From contig NZ_KZ679089.1 in NCBI RefSeq assembly GCF_003024235.1, forward strand, positions 1-64,000: 64,000 nucleotides of DNA, given 5' to 3'. The position numbers and the translations under genes were made by a program. The notes under the pieces were generated by a model, which saw nothing but the letters and a program-made list of their open reading frames with translations, made no database searches and was not told the origin of the DNA. This DNA is from Arenimonas caeni (GTDB lineage Bacteria > Pseudomonadota > Gammaproteobacteria > Xanthomonadales > Xanthomonadaceae). Each line of letters starts with the position of its first letter. Position 1 is the first letter of the stretch. Positions 27,151 to 36,327 of the stretch are shown here, piece after piece.

Positions 27151-29138
27151 GGAGGGGTTCCTGGACCGGACGGGGTGGGGCAGGTGAAGGGCCGGCGCGC
27201 GGAAGCGGGTACGGTGCGGCCGAGCAGTCGCTGGCTCACCGGCACGGCGCTGCCCTCGAGGCGCCAGTCGTAGATGACGCTGAAGGCCAGTACGCGTGCC
27301 ACGTACTCGCGGGTTTCCTTGTAGGTCGCGGTCTCGATCCAGAAATCGGGGTCGAAGCCGGGACGGTCGCGGTTCCAGCGCATCACCGGCGCGGGTCCGG
27401 CATTGTAGGCCGCGATCGCCTGGTAGGCGATGCCGCCGTGCTGGTCGAGCTCGTGGCGCAGGTGGGCGATGCCCAGCTGCAGGTTCAGTTCCGGCCGGTA
27501 CAGGCTGTCGGCGCCGGTCCAGGGCACGCGGATCTTGCGCGCGGTGCGTTCGGCGGTGGAGGGCAGCAGCTGCATCAGGCCGCGGGCGTTGGCGTGCGAG
27601 CGGGCCAGCGGCATGAAGGCGCTCTCGGCGCGCGTCTGCGCCGCCACCCAGGCCGGGTCGAGGTCGCGCAGCCTGGCCTCGCGGCGCAGCACCGCCTCGT
27701 GGTGCAGCGGGAAGCGCAGCGAATAGTGGCGCAGGTCCTCGGGCGAATCGCCGATGGTGAACACGGCCCGGTCGTACCAGTGCGCGTCGCGCGCGAACTC
27801 GATCGCGACCTTGCGCTCGTCCGGCGTCAGCACCCGCAGCAGCGCCGACCACTCGCGGGTCGCCAGCGTGCTGCGCCCGATCGTGAACAGCTCCAGCGCG
27901 CGCACCACGCCCGGGTGCGTGGCCACGCGCGCGCGCAGCGCCGGGTCGGTGGACGGTTCGATCGGGCACAGCGTGTACGGGCTGCCCAGGCGGTCGGCTG
28001 CCATGAAGCCGTGGAAAGTGGCCGTGCCGGCCGCGCGCCCGTAGAGCCCGCGCGCCGCCTCGGACTGGCCCAGGCGCTCGCGCAGGCGCGCCTCGAAGTA
28101 CTGCCAGCGCGGATCGTCGCGCTGCGGCGCGGGCATGAATTCGATGGCCGCCAGCGCGCCGGCGTCGTCGCCGCGGGCCATGGCCTCGCGTACGCGCCAC
28201 TCGTACAGGCGCTCGTCGTAGGCGGCGCGCGGCACCTTCGCCAGGCGCTCGCGGGCGCCGGGCAGGTAGGAGGCCACCGTCCACAGCGCCACTTCGTAGA
28301 GCACCTTGCCGCGCGCGGTCTCGCCCAGGTCGAGCGCGGCATCGAGCGTGGCCAGCTGGGCTTCGGCGGCGTCCGGCGAGCGGCGCGCCAGCCGGGCCAG
28401 CCCCTCGGCCACGACCGCGCGGCTGCGCGCGTCCTTCGGCCAGCCGGCGGCGCGCGCGTGCGGGGAATCGATGAAATCGGCGTAGTCATTCGCCAGCTTC
28501 GCTTCCGCCCCGGGCAGGTCGCGGGCAAGGAAGCGCGCCAGGCCGGTCTGGCCGCCCAGCAGGGCCAGCTCGATGCGCTGCCAGCGCATGCCGGCGTCGA
28601 TCTGCCCCAGCGCCTGCAGCGAGGCGAAGGGCGTATCGCAGCTGGCCGGCAGCGACTCGCCGCGCAGCCACAGCGCCTTGCCGTCGGCGATCCACTGCGG
28701 ATCGGTGGCGCCGGTGGCCAGGCGCGCGGCCAGGTGGGCGCAGCGCAGCTCCAGCGAGTCGGCCGGGCGCCAGTCGGCCAGCAGGTCGGGCCAGCGCTGG
28801 TGGGTGGCCAGGTGCTGCAGCCAGGCCGATCGCAGCCATTCGCCGGCGGGCTCGCCTTCGTAACGGCGCAGGGCGGCGCGGATGTCGCCGGCCGGCACCG
28901 AGGCCATCTGCCGGCGCAGCTGCACCACTTCCACCCAGGGCAGCAGCGGATGGTCCTTGACCCGGGCCAGGTCGGTTAGGCTCAGCTGCCCGCCCTCGGC
29001 CAGCCGGAAGGCCTCGAGGATGGCGGGCCGCTCGCCGCCCAGGTCGGCCGGCCGCGGCAGCGGCTGCGGTGCCTGCGCCAGGGTCGTGGGGGCCGCCAGG
29101 GCCAGCAAAAGGACAACAAGAGGAAACCGTCGCGACAT
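27147..29138 (-). CDS. slt: Soluble lytic murein transglycosylase
   Basis: Cleaves peptidoglycan glycan strands in the periplasm, forming 1,6-anhydro-muramoyl ends. 663 aa. The start at 29138 gives a signal peptide (MSRRFPLVVLLLALAAPTTLAQ). Residues 30-450 are a long helical superstructure of repeats as in Slt70. The C-terminal catalytic domain has the essential Glu in TRAESAF, GLMQLLPSTAERTA, and IAAYNAGPAPVMRW. First gene of the slt-reductase-cca unit. Confidence 0.93.
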   Translation of the reverse strand: MSRRFPLVVLLLALAAPTTLAQAPQPLPRPADLGGERPAILEAFRLAEGGQLSLTDLARVKDHPLLPWVEVVQLRRQMASVPAGDIRAALRRYEGEPAGEWLRSAWLQHLATHQRWPDLLADWRPADSLELRCAHLAARLATGATDPQWIADGKALWLRGESLPASCDTPFASLQALGQIDAGMRWQRIELALLGGQTGLARFLARDLPGAEAKLANDYADFIDSPHARAAGWPKDARSRAVVAEGLARLARRSPDAAEAQLATLDAALDLGETARGKVLYEVALWTVASYLPGARERLAKVPRAAYDERLYEWRVREAMARGDDAGALAAIEFMPAPQRDDPRWQYFEARLRERLGQSEAARGLYGRAAGTATFHGFMAADRLGSPYTLCPIEPSTDPALRARVATHPGVVRALELFTIGRSTLATREWSALLRVLTPDERKVAIEFARDAHWYDRAVFTIGDSPEDLRHYSLRFPLHHEAVLRREARLRDLDPAWVAAQTRAESAFMPLARSHANARGLMQLLPSTAERTARKIRVPWTGADSLYRPELNLQLGIAHLRHELDQHGGIAYQAIAAYNAGPAPVMRWNRDRPGFDPDFWIETATYKETREYVARVLAFSVIYDWRLEGSAVPVSQRLLGRTVPASARRPFTCPTPSGPGTPP

Positions 29139-29174
29139 GGCCAAGAGTCTAGCCCAAGCCCCCGAGCGGCCCGC

Positions 29175-29972
29175 ATGAGCGCGGCCTGGCTGCTCTACCT
29201 GGCGCTGGGCGCCGTGGCCGGGGTGCTGGCTGGCCTGCTGGGCATCGGCGGCGGCCTGGTGCTGGTGGCGGCCCTGGTCTGGCTGCTGCCCACCCAGGGC
29301 GTGCCGGCGGAGCTGGCCGTACACGTGGCCCTGGCCACCGCCCTGGCCAGCATCGTGCTCACCGGGCTCAGTTCGGCGCGCAGCCACCATCGCCGCGGCA
29401 GCGTGCTGTGGCCGACGGTGGCCTGGCTGGTGCCGGGCCTGCTGGTCGGCGGCTGGCTGGGCAGCGGCCTGGCGGTGCGGCTCGACGGCGACTGGCTGCG
29501 CTGGCTGATCGCCGGCTACTGCGGCCTGGCGGCACTGCAGATGGCCCTGGACTGGCCGCGCTCGCGCACGGAGCGCGCCGGGCCGCCGCGCGGCCCGGCC
29601 TATACCGCCGCCGGCGGCGGCATCGGTGCGATCTCGGCCCTGGTCGGCATCGGCGGCGGTTCGATGACCGTGCCGCTGCTGGTGTGGCGCGGCGTGCGGC
29701 CCGTGCGGGCGGTGGGTACCTCCAGCGCCTGCGGCGTCGCCATCGCGCTCGCCAGCGCCGCCGGCTACGCCCTGCAGGGGGCGCCATCGGGGCTGCCCGC
29801 GGGTAGCTGGGGTTACGTCTACCTGCCGGCGGCGGCCGGCATCGCCCTGGCCTCGGTGCTCTGCGCGCCGCTGGGCACGCGCGTGGCGCACGCCATCAGC
29901 GGTTCGGCCCTGCGCAGGGTGTTCGCGGCCTTCCTGGCCCTGGTCGGCGCGAGCGTTTTTTTCGCACCCTGA
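29175..29972 (+). CDS. TauE/SafE (TSUP) family membrane transporter
   Basis: 265 aa, about eight helices in two repeated halves. The paired TSUP motifs are GVLAGLLGIGGGLVLVAAL near the N-terminus and GAISALVGIGGGSMTVPLL in the second half. Family members export sulfite, sulfoacetate or other organosulfur anions; the substrate cannot be told from sequence. It starts 37 bases from the divergent slt gene and is followed by the TonB receptor after 140 bases. Confidence 0.9.
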   Translation: MSAAWLLYLALGAVAGVLAGLLGIGGGLVLVAALVWLLPTQGVPAELAVHVALATALASIVLTGLSSARSHHRRGSVLWPTVAWLVPGLLVGGWLGSGLAVRLDGDWLRWLIAGYCGLAALQMALDWPRSRTERAGPPRGPAYTAAGGGIGAISALVGIGGGSMTVPLLVWRGVRPVRAVGTSSACGVAIALASAAGYALQGAPSGLPAGSWGYVYLPAAAGIALASVLCAPLGTRVAHAISGSALRRVFAAFLALVGASVFFAP

Positions 29973-30009
29973 ACGGAACGAGGGCCTGTGGACCGGTTGC
30001 ACTAACCGG

Positions 30010-30021
30010 GTGAGCGCTAAC
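30010..30021. promoter_or_regulatory. LacI-like operator candidate upstream of the TonB receptor
   Basis: GTGAGCGCTAAC is a near-palindrome around a central AGCGCT, 92 bases before the receptor start, in an A/T-richer leader. It resembles the short CG-centred palindromes bound by LacI-type repressors of TonB receptors in Xanthomonas. Next to it is another inverted repeat, CCGGTT-GCACT-AACCGG (29993-30009). No regulator is encoded nearby. Confidence 0.3.
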
Positions 30022-30112
30022 GATTCTTGTTGCTTTTGAACGCTTTCCTTACAACCGGAGGGGCCGGCGCATTGGGGGCAAGGTGCCGGGCCATCCAACC
30101 TGAGGGAAGCCA

Positions 30113-32986
30113 ATGAAGACCATCCGCAACTCCCGCCTGGCGCAGGCGGTTCGCGGCGCGTTGCTGTTCGCCATGCTGCCGGCCGTGGCCGTGGCCCAGG
30201 ACGAGGCCGCCGAGGAGATCAAGACGCTCGATCGCGTCGAAGTCACCGGCACGCGCCTGAAGACCTCCGAGGCCGAAGGCCTGGTGCCGGTGCAGCGCAT
30301 CACCCGTGCAGACATCGAGCGCACCGGCCTGACTTCCGTGGCCGACATCATCCAGTCGCTCACTGGCTCGGGTTCGGCGCTCAACACCAAGTTCAACTCC
30401 AGCGGCAACTTCGGCTTCCCGCCGGACGGCAGCGGCGTCGGCGCGGGTTCCGCGCAGGCCGACCTGCGCCACCTGGGTTCCAAGCGCGTGCTCGTGCTCG
30501 TCGACGGCATCCGCTGGGTGAACGAAGCCTCGGCCTCGGGCGTCGGCGCGGCTACCGACCTCAACACGATCCCGTTGGCCATCATCGACCGCATCGAGGT
30601 GCTGGAGGACGGCGCGTCCTCGCTCTACGGTTCGGACGCCATCGCCGGCGTGATCAACATCATCACCCGCAAGGACTTCGAGGGCATCTCGGTCAACGCC
30701 CAGGTCGGCCAGTACGGCGAGGGCGACGGCACCACCAAGTCGATCGACTTCGCCTGGGGCGGCGGCACCGAGCGCGTCAATGTCTTCCTGGGCCTGAGCT
30801 ACACCGACCAGGACGTGATCTATTCGCGCGACCGTGAACAGGCGGCCTTCCCGGTGCCGGGCACCGGCGTGGCCTTCGGCAGCTCGGGCACGCCCACGGG
30901 ACGCTTCATCTTCATCGACCCGAACACGCTGGCCGAATACGACGTCACGCCCAACGACGGCGCCAGCAACCCGGTCTTCGACCCCTCGCAGACGGGCTGC
31001 AGCCGCACCGACGACTACCACTGCTTCGGCACCGCCGATCGCTTCAACTTCGCGCAGTACAACCTGCTGCTGACGCCGTCCGAGCGCGTCGGCGCCTTCG
31101 GCCAGGTGCGCTTCCAGTTCAGCGAAGCCGTCAGCGGCTACGCCAAGGTGTTGTACAACCGCCGCAAGTCGACCAACCAGGCCGCGCCCGAGCCGCTGTT
31201 CTTCGGCCCCGAGGCCGGCACCGGCAACCCGCTGGCCGACAACATCTTCATTTCGGCGCTCAACCCCTACAACCCGTTCGGCTTCGACCTCGATTCGGCC
31301 ACCAACCTCATCCTGATCGGCCGCCGCCCGGTGGAAGGCGGGGCGCGCGTGTTCGAGCAGGAGGTCGACACCTGGTACGTGGGCGCCGGCCTGGAGGGCG
31401 CGTTCAACGCCGGGGAGCGCACGCTCTACTGGGACGTGAACCTCGCCGTCAGCGAGAACAAGGCCGAGCAGGCCAACTACGGCAGCTACAACATCCGCAA
31501 GATCGCGCTGGCGCTGGGTGACCCGGCGGCCTGCGCCGCGGTGGCCGGCTGCGTGCCGCTGAACATCTTCGGCGGCCCGGGCACGATCACCCCGGAGATG
31601 CTGGCCTGGATACAGCCGGTGGTGCGCGACCGCAGCCAGAACGAGCTGGCCCTGTTCACCGCCAACCTGTCGGGCAGCCTGTTCGATCTTCCGGCAGGCT
31701 CGGTGGACTTCGCCACCGGCTTCGAACACCGCCGCCTCGAGGGCTGGTACCAGCCCGACGCGCTGACCATCGCCGGTGACTACAACGGCGTGCCCTCGCT
31801 GCCCACCTCGGGCAAGTACGACGTGAGCGAACTGTTCGTCGAGCTCAACTTCCCGCTCTACGAGGACAGCGCCATCGGCCAGCGGCTCGACCTGACGGTG
31901 GCCGGGCGTTACTCCGACTACTCCACCGGCATCTCGGAGGTCACGCCCAAGGTCGGCCTGCGCTTCCAGCTGGCCGAGGAACTGGTGCTTCGCGCCAGCT
32001 ACGCCGAGGGTTTCCGCGCGCCGTCGATCGGCGAACTGTTCGGCTCGGCCAGCCGCTTCGACGCCCAGCTCAACGACCCGTGCTCGACGCCGCTGCTCGA
32101 TCCGTCCCTGGCCGGCAACTGCGCGACCCTGGGCGTGCCGGCCAACTACCAGCAGCCCAACCCGCAGATCTCGATCACCACGGGCGGCAACGACCAACTT
32201 GATCCGGAGACGTCCAAGAGCTTCGCGACCGGCTTCATCTGGAGCCCGTCCTTCCTCGAGAACTCGACGGCCGCCGAGCGGGTGGACTTCGAAGTCACCT
32301 ATTACCGGCATGAGATCGAGGGCGCCATCCAGGCCATCGACGCCCAGACCCAGCTCGACTTGTGCGTGCAGACCCTCGATGCCCTGTACTGCGACGGCAT
32401 CACCCGCGCCCCGACCGGCGGCATCAACGGCTTCAACAACCGCCTGACCAACCTCGGCACGATCAAGACCGACGGCTGGGACATCGACCTGGTGTGGGTG
32501 TTCCCGGCCTCCGACATCGGCCAGTTCAAGGCCGCCTGGCGCAACACGCTGGTGGGCGACTACGAGGCGGTCGGCGCCGCCGGCCAGGTGCAGCCGCAGG
32601 GCCCCGGCATCGAGGTGGTCGACAGCGCCATCCCGGAGTGGACCTCGAACTTCTCGCTCGACTGGTCGCGTGGCGGCTGGAGCGCGGGCTGGACGATGCG
32701 CTACATCAGCGAGCTGCGCGAGGAGTGCGGCAACGCGGTCTCCTTCCCGGTCTGCTCGAACCCGGCCACCGGCATCAACGTGCTCGAGGCCACCACCTAC
32801 CACGACCTGCAGGTGGGCTACCGGTTCGAGGAGTTCCACGACCTGGGCCTGACCTTCGGCGTGAACAACGTCTTCGACAAGGATCCGCCGATCTGCCTGT
32901 CGTGCTCGCTCAACGGCTATGACGCGTCCACCTACGACATCCCGGGTGGCCGCTTCTTCTACGTGCGCGCCGACATCAGGTTCTGA
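30113..32986 (+). CDS. TonB-dependent outer membrane receptor
   Basis: 957 aa. The start has GAGGGA five bases upstream. A signal peptide (to about residue 26) is followed by a plug domain: [22 protein letters not shown] (TonB-box region), [53 protein letters not shown]. The rest is a long beta-barrel ending in [10 protein letters not shown] with the required terminal Phe. No FecR-interacting N-terminal extension is present. Related proteins often take up peptides, carbohydrates or siderophores; there is no neighbouring catabolic gene to suggest the ligand. Confidence 0.93.
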   Translation: MKTIRNSRLAQAVRGALLFAMLPAVAVAQDEAAEEIKTLDRVEVTGTRLKTSEAEGLVPVQRITRADIERTGLTSVADIIQSLTGSGSALNTKFNSSGNFGFPPDGSGVGAGSAQADLRHLGSKRVLVLVDGIRWVNEASASGVGAATDLNTIPLAIIDRIEVLEDGASSLYGSDAIAGVINIITRKDFEGISVNAQVGQYGEGDGTTKSIDFAWGGGTERVNVFLGLSYTDQDVIYSRDREQAAFPVPGTGVAFGSSGTPTGRFIFIDPNTLAEYDVTPNDGASNPVFDPSQTGCSRTDDYHCFGTADRFNFAQYNLLLTPSERVGAFGQVRFQFSEAVSGYAKVLYNRRKSTNQAAPEPLFFGPEAGTGNPLADNIFISALNPYNPFGFDLDSATNLILIGRRPVEGGARVFEQEVDTWYVGAGLEGAFNAGERTLYWDVNLAVSENKAEQANYGSYNIRKIALALGDPAACAAVAGCVPLNIFGGPGTITPEMLAWIQPVVRDRSQNELALFTANLSGSLFDLPAGSVDFATGFEHRRLEGWYQPDALTIAGDYNGVPSLPTSGKYDVSELFVELNFPLYEDSAIGQRLDLTVAGRYSDYSTGISEVTPKVGLRFQLAEELVLRASYAEGFRAPSIGELFGSASRFDAQLNDPCSTPLLDPSLAGNCATLGVPANYQQPNPQISITTGGNDQLDPETSKSFATGFIWSPSFLENSTAAERVDFEVTYYRHEIEGAIQAIDAQTQLDLCVQTLDALYCDGITRAPTGGINGFNNRLTNLGTIKTDGWDIDLVWVFPASDIGQFKAAWRNTLVGDYEAVGAAGQVQPQGPGIEVVDSAIPEWTSNFSLDWSRGGWSAGWTMRYISELREECGNAVSFPVCSNPATGINVLEATTYHDLQVGYRFEEFHDLGLTFGVNNVFDKDPPICLSCSLNGYDASTYDIPGGRFFYVRADIRF

Positions 32987-32993
32987 GGCAAAA

Positions 32994-33034
32994 GGGGGCG
33001 GGTGCACTTCCGGAAGGGAAAGGCACCCGTCCCC
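32994..33034. repeat. 3'-end palindrome, family A copy 3 (degenerate)
   Basis: The left arm GGGGCGGGTGCACTTCC is imperfectly complementary to the right arm GGAAAGGCACCCGTCCCC; the left lacks the A of GGGGACGGG. It lies eight bases after the receptor stop. It looks like a decaying copy of the motif at 14673, 16714 and 55921. Confidence 0.7.
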
Positions 33035-33195
33035 GTTACGGTGGTTCCCAAGGGCCGCGGGGCAACCCGCGGCTCTTCGCGTTTCCGGGGCGCTGTCGCA
33101 GGCCTGTCGGGTCCGTGGCGGGGTCCTGTCGTCACGGAGCGGCGGCTGGGGCAGGATGATGGTGCGGTTCCCACCACCGTCCCGGATGCCCCGCC

Positions 33196-33744
33196 ATGCA
33201 CATCGACAGCACCCGCCTCCGCCAGCTCCGCACGGCCCGCCAGTGGTCGCAGGAGCAGCTGGCCGAGCTCAGCGGCCTCAACCTGCGCACCATCCAGCGC
33301 CTCGAGGGCGGGGCCAGGGTCTCCACCGAATCCCTCCGTGCCCTGGCGGCCGTCTTCGAAGTGCCCGCCGAGAGCCTGCTGGTGCAGGCCCCCGGGCCCG
33401 GGCAGCCCGCTCTTGCGGCGATGCGCGATGGCGTACTGCGTGGGCTGGACTTCCACGGCACCACGCCGCGCGCCGACTTCTGGTGGTTCGTCCTGGCCGT
33501 GGCGATGGTGCTGGCCCTGGCCGAGTTGCTGGCCGAAGCCAGCGACAGCGCGCTGCTGGTGCGGCTCGCCTCGCTGGTGGTCCTCCTGCCCTGGATCGCT
33601 GCCTGCACGCGCCGGCTGCGCGACGCCGGCCTGAGCCCCTGGTGGCAGCTGATCAGCCTGGCCCCGGTGGCCGGCATCGTGGTGCTGCTCTATCTGCTCA
33701 CCTTCCCGGGAAAGCGCGAGACGCCTGCCGACCAGGCCTCCTGA
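33196..33744 (+). CDS. XRE helix-turn-helix protein fused to a DUF805-like membrane domain
   Basis: 182 aa. Residues 6-60 form an XRE/Cro-type helix-turn-helix (LRQLRTARQWSQEQLAELSGLNLRTIQRLEGG). After a short linker, residues 74-172 have the DUF805 layout (GLDFHGTTPRADFWWFVL, helices, then CTRRLRDAGLSPWWQLISL). This would be a membrane-bound DNA-binding protein able to sense a membrane or envelope state; that is inference. It lies between the TonB receptor and the M28 peptidase in the same direction, but a palindrome separates it from the receptor. Confidence 0.85.
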   Translation: MHIDSTRLRQLRTARQWSQEQLAELSGLNLRTIQRLEGGARVSTESLRALAAVFEVPAESLLVQAPGPGQPALAAMRDGVLRGLDFHGTTPRADFWWFVLAVAMVLALAELLAEASDSALLVRLASLVVLLPWIAACTRRLRDAGLSPWWQLISLAPVAGIVVLLYLLTFPGKRETPADQAS

Positions 33745-33840
33745 CGGGCCTGTCCCCACATCGGTTCGTTGCCGCGGCGAGGGTTGACGCGGGCGGGGAT
33801 GGATCCCAGGCTTCCCGGTCTGAACCGCCCGGAGCCCGCG

Positions 33841-35208
33841 ATGCGCCTCGCCCTGCTCAGCCTCGCCTGCCTGTCCGCCCTGCCGGCCCTCGCCGCAGCG
33901 GCCCCGCCGCCGGGTGAAACGCCCGTGCTGCACGAGATCGGCACCGCGCCCTCGGCGGCGCGCATCGAGGCCGACATCCGCAAGCTGGTGTCCTTCGGCA
34001 CCCGCCACACGCTGTCGAGCCAGACCGACCCGGTGCGCGGCGTCGGTGCCGCCACCCGCTGGATTCACGACGAGTTCGAGCGCATCTCGCGCGACTGCGG
34101 CGGCTGCCTCGAGGTGCGCTACGTGAAGGGCACCGTGCAGGGCGAGCCGCGCATCCCCGACCCGGTGGAGGTGGTAAGCGTGATCGCCATCCAGCGCGGC
34201 ACGGCCGACCCGAACCGCTACGTCATCATGAGCGGCGACATCGACTCGCGCGCCAGCGACGTCATGGACGCCAGCTCCGACGCGCCCGGTGCCAACGACA
34301 ACGCCTCGGGCGTGGCCGGTACGCTGGAGGCCGCGCGCGTGCTGAGCAAGTACACGTTCCCGGGATCGATCGTCTACGCCGCGCTCTCGGGCGAGGAGCA
34401 GGGCCTGTTCGGCGGCAAGTTCCTGGCCGAGGAGGCCCAGCGCGAGGGCTGGCGCATCACCGGCGTGCTCAACAACGACATGATCGGCAACAGTGCCGGC
34501 ATCAACGGCGTCGTCGAGAACAACACCGCGCGCGTGTTCGCCGAGGGCACCCGCGCCAACGAAACCGCCGAGGAGGCGCGCCTGCGCCGCTTCACCGGCG
34601 GCGAGGTGGACTCGCCCACGCGCAACCTGGCGCGCTACGTCGACCGCATGGCCGCCTACGTGCCCAACCTCGACGTGATGATGATCTACCGGCTCGACCG
34701 CTTCGCCCGCGGCGGCCATCACCGGCCCTTCAACGACCTGGGCTACCCGGCGGTGCGCGTGATGGAAACCAACGAGCACTACGACCGCCAGCACCAGGAC
34801 CTGCGCACCGAAGACGGCCGGATCTACGGCGACACCCTCGAGGGCGTCGACTTCGACTACGCCGCCAAGCTCACCGCGCTCAACGCCGTCAGCCTGGCGG
34901 CCCTGGCCTGGGCCCCGCCGCCGCCGGCCAACGTCAGCATCGAAGGCGCCGTGAGCGCCGACACCACGCTCAAGTGGACCCGCGCCCCTGCCGCGCAGGC
35001 GCCCCACCTCGCCGGTTACAGGGTGCACTGGCGCCTGACCACCGAGCCGCGCTGGACCCACAGCCGCTGGGTCGGCGACGTGGAGAGCTTCACGCTCGAG
35101 AACGTGGTGATCGACAACTACTTCTTCGGCGTTTCGGCCGTGGCGAAGGACGGCACCGAAAGCCCGGTCGTCTTCCCGGGCCCCGCCGGCAGTTTCGGTG
35201 GCTACTGA
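33841..35208 (+). CDS. Secreted M28 family metallopeptidase
   Basis: 455 aa. Signal peptide to about residue 21. M28 zinc-site elements: GANDNASGVAG (bridging D153), ALSGEEQGLF (E185 catalytic base, E186 ligand), NNDMIGN (D213) and a late His in NEHYDRQHQD (H313 or H318). The first ligand is unusual: the HxD motif reads DIDSR (D133 where His is expected). The last 80 residues (ANVSIEGAVSADTTLKW onwards) look like a fibronectin-III domain. It is expected to be an extracellular aminopeptidase. The downstream 91-residue gene overlaps its end by 11 bases. Confidence 0.9.
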   Translation: MRLALLSLACLSALPALAAAAPPPGETPVLHEIGTAPSAARIEADIRKLVSFGTRHTLSSQTDPVRGVGAATRWIHDEFERISRDCGGCLEVRYVKGTVQGEPRIPDPVEVVSVIAIQRGTADPNRYVIMSGDIDSRASDVMDASSDAPGANDNASGVAGTLEAARVLSKYTFPGSIVYAALSGEEQGLFGGKFLAEEAQREGWRITGVLNNDMIGNSAGINGVVENNTARVFAEGTRANETAEEARLRRFTGGEVDSPTRNLARYVDRMAAYVPNLDVMMIYRLDRFARGGHHRPFNDLGYPAVRVMETNEHYDRQHQDLRTEDGRIYGDTLEGVDFDYAAKLTALNAVSLAALAWAPPPPANVSIEGAVSADTTLKWTRAPAAQAPHLAGYRVHWRLTTEPRWTHSRWVGDVESFTLENVVIDNYFFGVSAVAKDGTESPVVFPGPAGSFGGY

Positions 35209-35473
35209 GCCGGGGCGCGCGTCGCCCGTCGCGCGGCTGGTTGACGCCATCGACCTGCACGTGATCGGCATCGCCGCCGCGCCGCTGGTGCTGGCCGCCA
35301 TCCTGCCGTTGGCCTGGGTGCCCTGGCTGGTGGCCGCCGTGCCCCTGGGCCGCGTCTACACCCGCGCCATGGACCTGCGGGCCAGCGGCAGGCCCATCGC
35401 CCTGCACCTGCTGGCCAACGGCCTCGTGCTCACCCTGGCCACCGCGCTCGGCTTCCTGCTCTCGCCCGCCTGA
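35198..35473 (+). CDS. Small membrane protein of unknown function
   Basis: 91 aa from a GTG inside the end of the M28 peptidase gene, an overlap that suggests coupling. Three hydrophobic stretches (about residues 21-40, 43-52 and 66-88) are separated by a basic segment (GRVYTRAMDLRASGRP). I do not recognise a family. It ends 11 bases before the stop of the convergent hydrolase gene, with no hairpin between them. Confidence 0.6.
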   Translation: MATEPGRASPVARLVDAIDLHVIGIAAAPLVLAAILPLAWVPWLVAAVPLGRVYTRAMDLRASGRPIALHLLANGLVLTLATALGFLLSPA

Positions 35474-35483
35474 CCCCGCCCGG

Positions 35484-36230
35484 TTACTTCGGCAGCAGCT
35501 CCACGCCAACGGCCATGTGGTCGGAGCCGGCGGCCGGCACGGCTTTGTAGTCGAGCACCTCGAAGCCGCCGGTGAGCACGTGGTCGAGGCAGCGCTGCGG
35601 GGCCCAGCTGGGGAAAGTGCACACGCGCTCGGGCGGCGGCTCGAGCGCCGTTTCGCGGTAGAGCGGGCGCATCTCGGGGGCGTCGAAGTCGCAGTTGAAG
35701 TCGCCCATCAGCACCAGGCGCGGCGCGTCCGAGAGCAACTCGGCCAGGAAGCCGATCTGCAGCTGGCGCGACTTGGCGCCCAGCGAAAGGTGGGTGATGG
35801 CCAGCGTCCAGCGGTCCTTGCCCTCGCCGAAGTTGGCAAGCAGCACGCCGCGGCCGGCAATGCGGCCGGGCAGGGCGTAGTCGAGCATCTCGTCGGGCTG
35901 GATGCGGCTGAGCAGCGCGTTGCCGCTGCCGGCGATGCGCGAGATGCGCCGGTTCGGCTGGTGGCTCCAGAACGGGAAGCGGGCGCGCTCGGCCAGGTAG
36001 TCGGCCTGGTTGGTGAAGCCCGAGCGCAGGCTGCCCGGGTCGGACTCCTGCAGGCCCACCAGGTCGTAGTTGGCGGCCAGCTCGGCCAGGCTGTCGAGGT
36101 TGATGCGCTTGCCGTTGGGCAGCACGTGCGACCAGCTGCGGGTGACGTAATCGCGATAGGCGCGCGTGCTCGAGCCCGCCTGGATGTTGGCGCTGAGCAG
36201 GCGCAGCCGGTCGGGGGTCGGTTTGGCCAT
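35484..36230 (-). CDS. Endonuclease/exonuclease/phosphatase family hydrolase
   Basis: 248 aa, EEP (DNase I-like) fold. Conserved blocks: LRLLSANIQAGSS at the N-terminus, YDLVGLQESD (metal-binding Glu), AITHLSLG (His), LVLMGDFNCDF (Asp-Phe-Asn) and AAGSDHMAVGVEL (catalytic Asp-His). No signal peptide, so it is cytoplasmic. Substrates in this fold range from DNA to phosphoinositides; the target is not evident. The ATG at 36230 has GGAGGT directly against it, closer than usual; a GTG at 36251 is an alternative. Confidence 0.85.
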   Translation of the reverse strand: MAKPTPDRLRLLSANIQAGSSTRAYRDYVTRSWSHVLPNGKRINLDSLAELAANYDLVGLQESDPGSLRSGFTNQADYLAERARFPFWSHQPNRRISRIAGSGNALLSRIQPDEMLDYALPGRIAGRGVLLANFGEGKDRWTLAITHLSLGAKSRQLQIGFLAELLSDAPRLVLMGDFNCDFDAPEMRPLYRETALEPPPERVCTFPSWAPQRCLDHVLTGGFEVLDYKAVPAAGSDHMAVGVELLPK

Positions 36231-36327
36231 ACCTCCATGGTGCGGCCGCACCGCGGCGTGGGCAAGGCCGGAAAACGAAACGGGCCGCTCGCGCGGCCCG
36301 TTCGTTCATGCAGCAGCCGGGGCCCGC

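Noticed and set aside
30113-32986. TonB receptor as part of a FecI/FecR-type signalling system
   Set aside because: The protein lacks the N-terminal signalling extension, and no sigma factor or anti-sigma gene is nearby.
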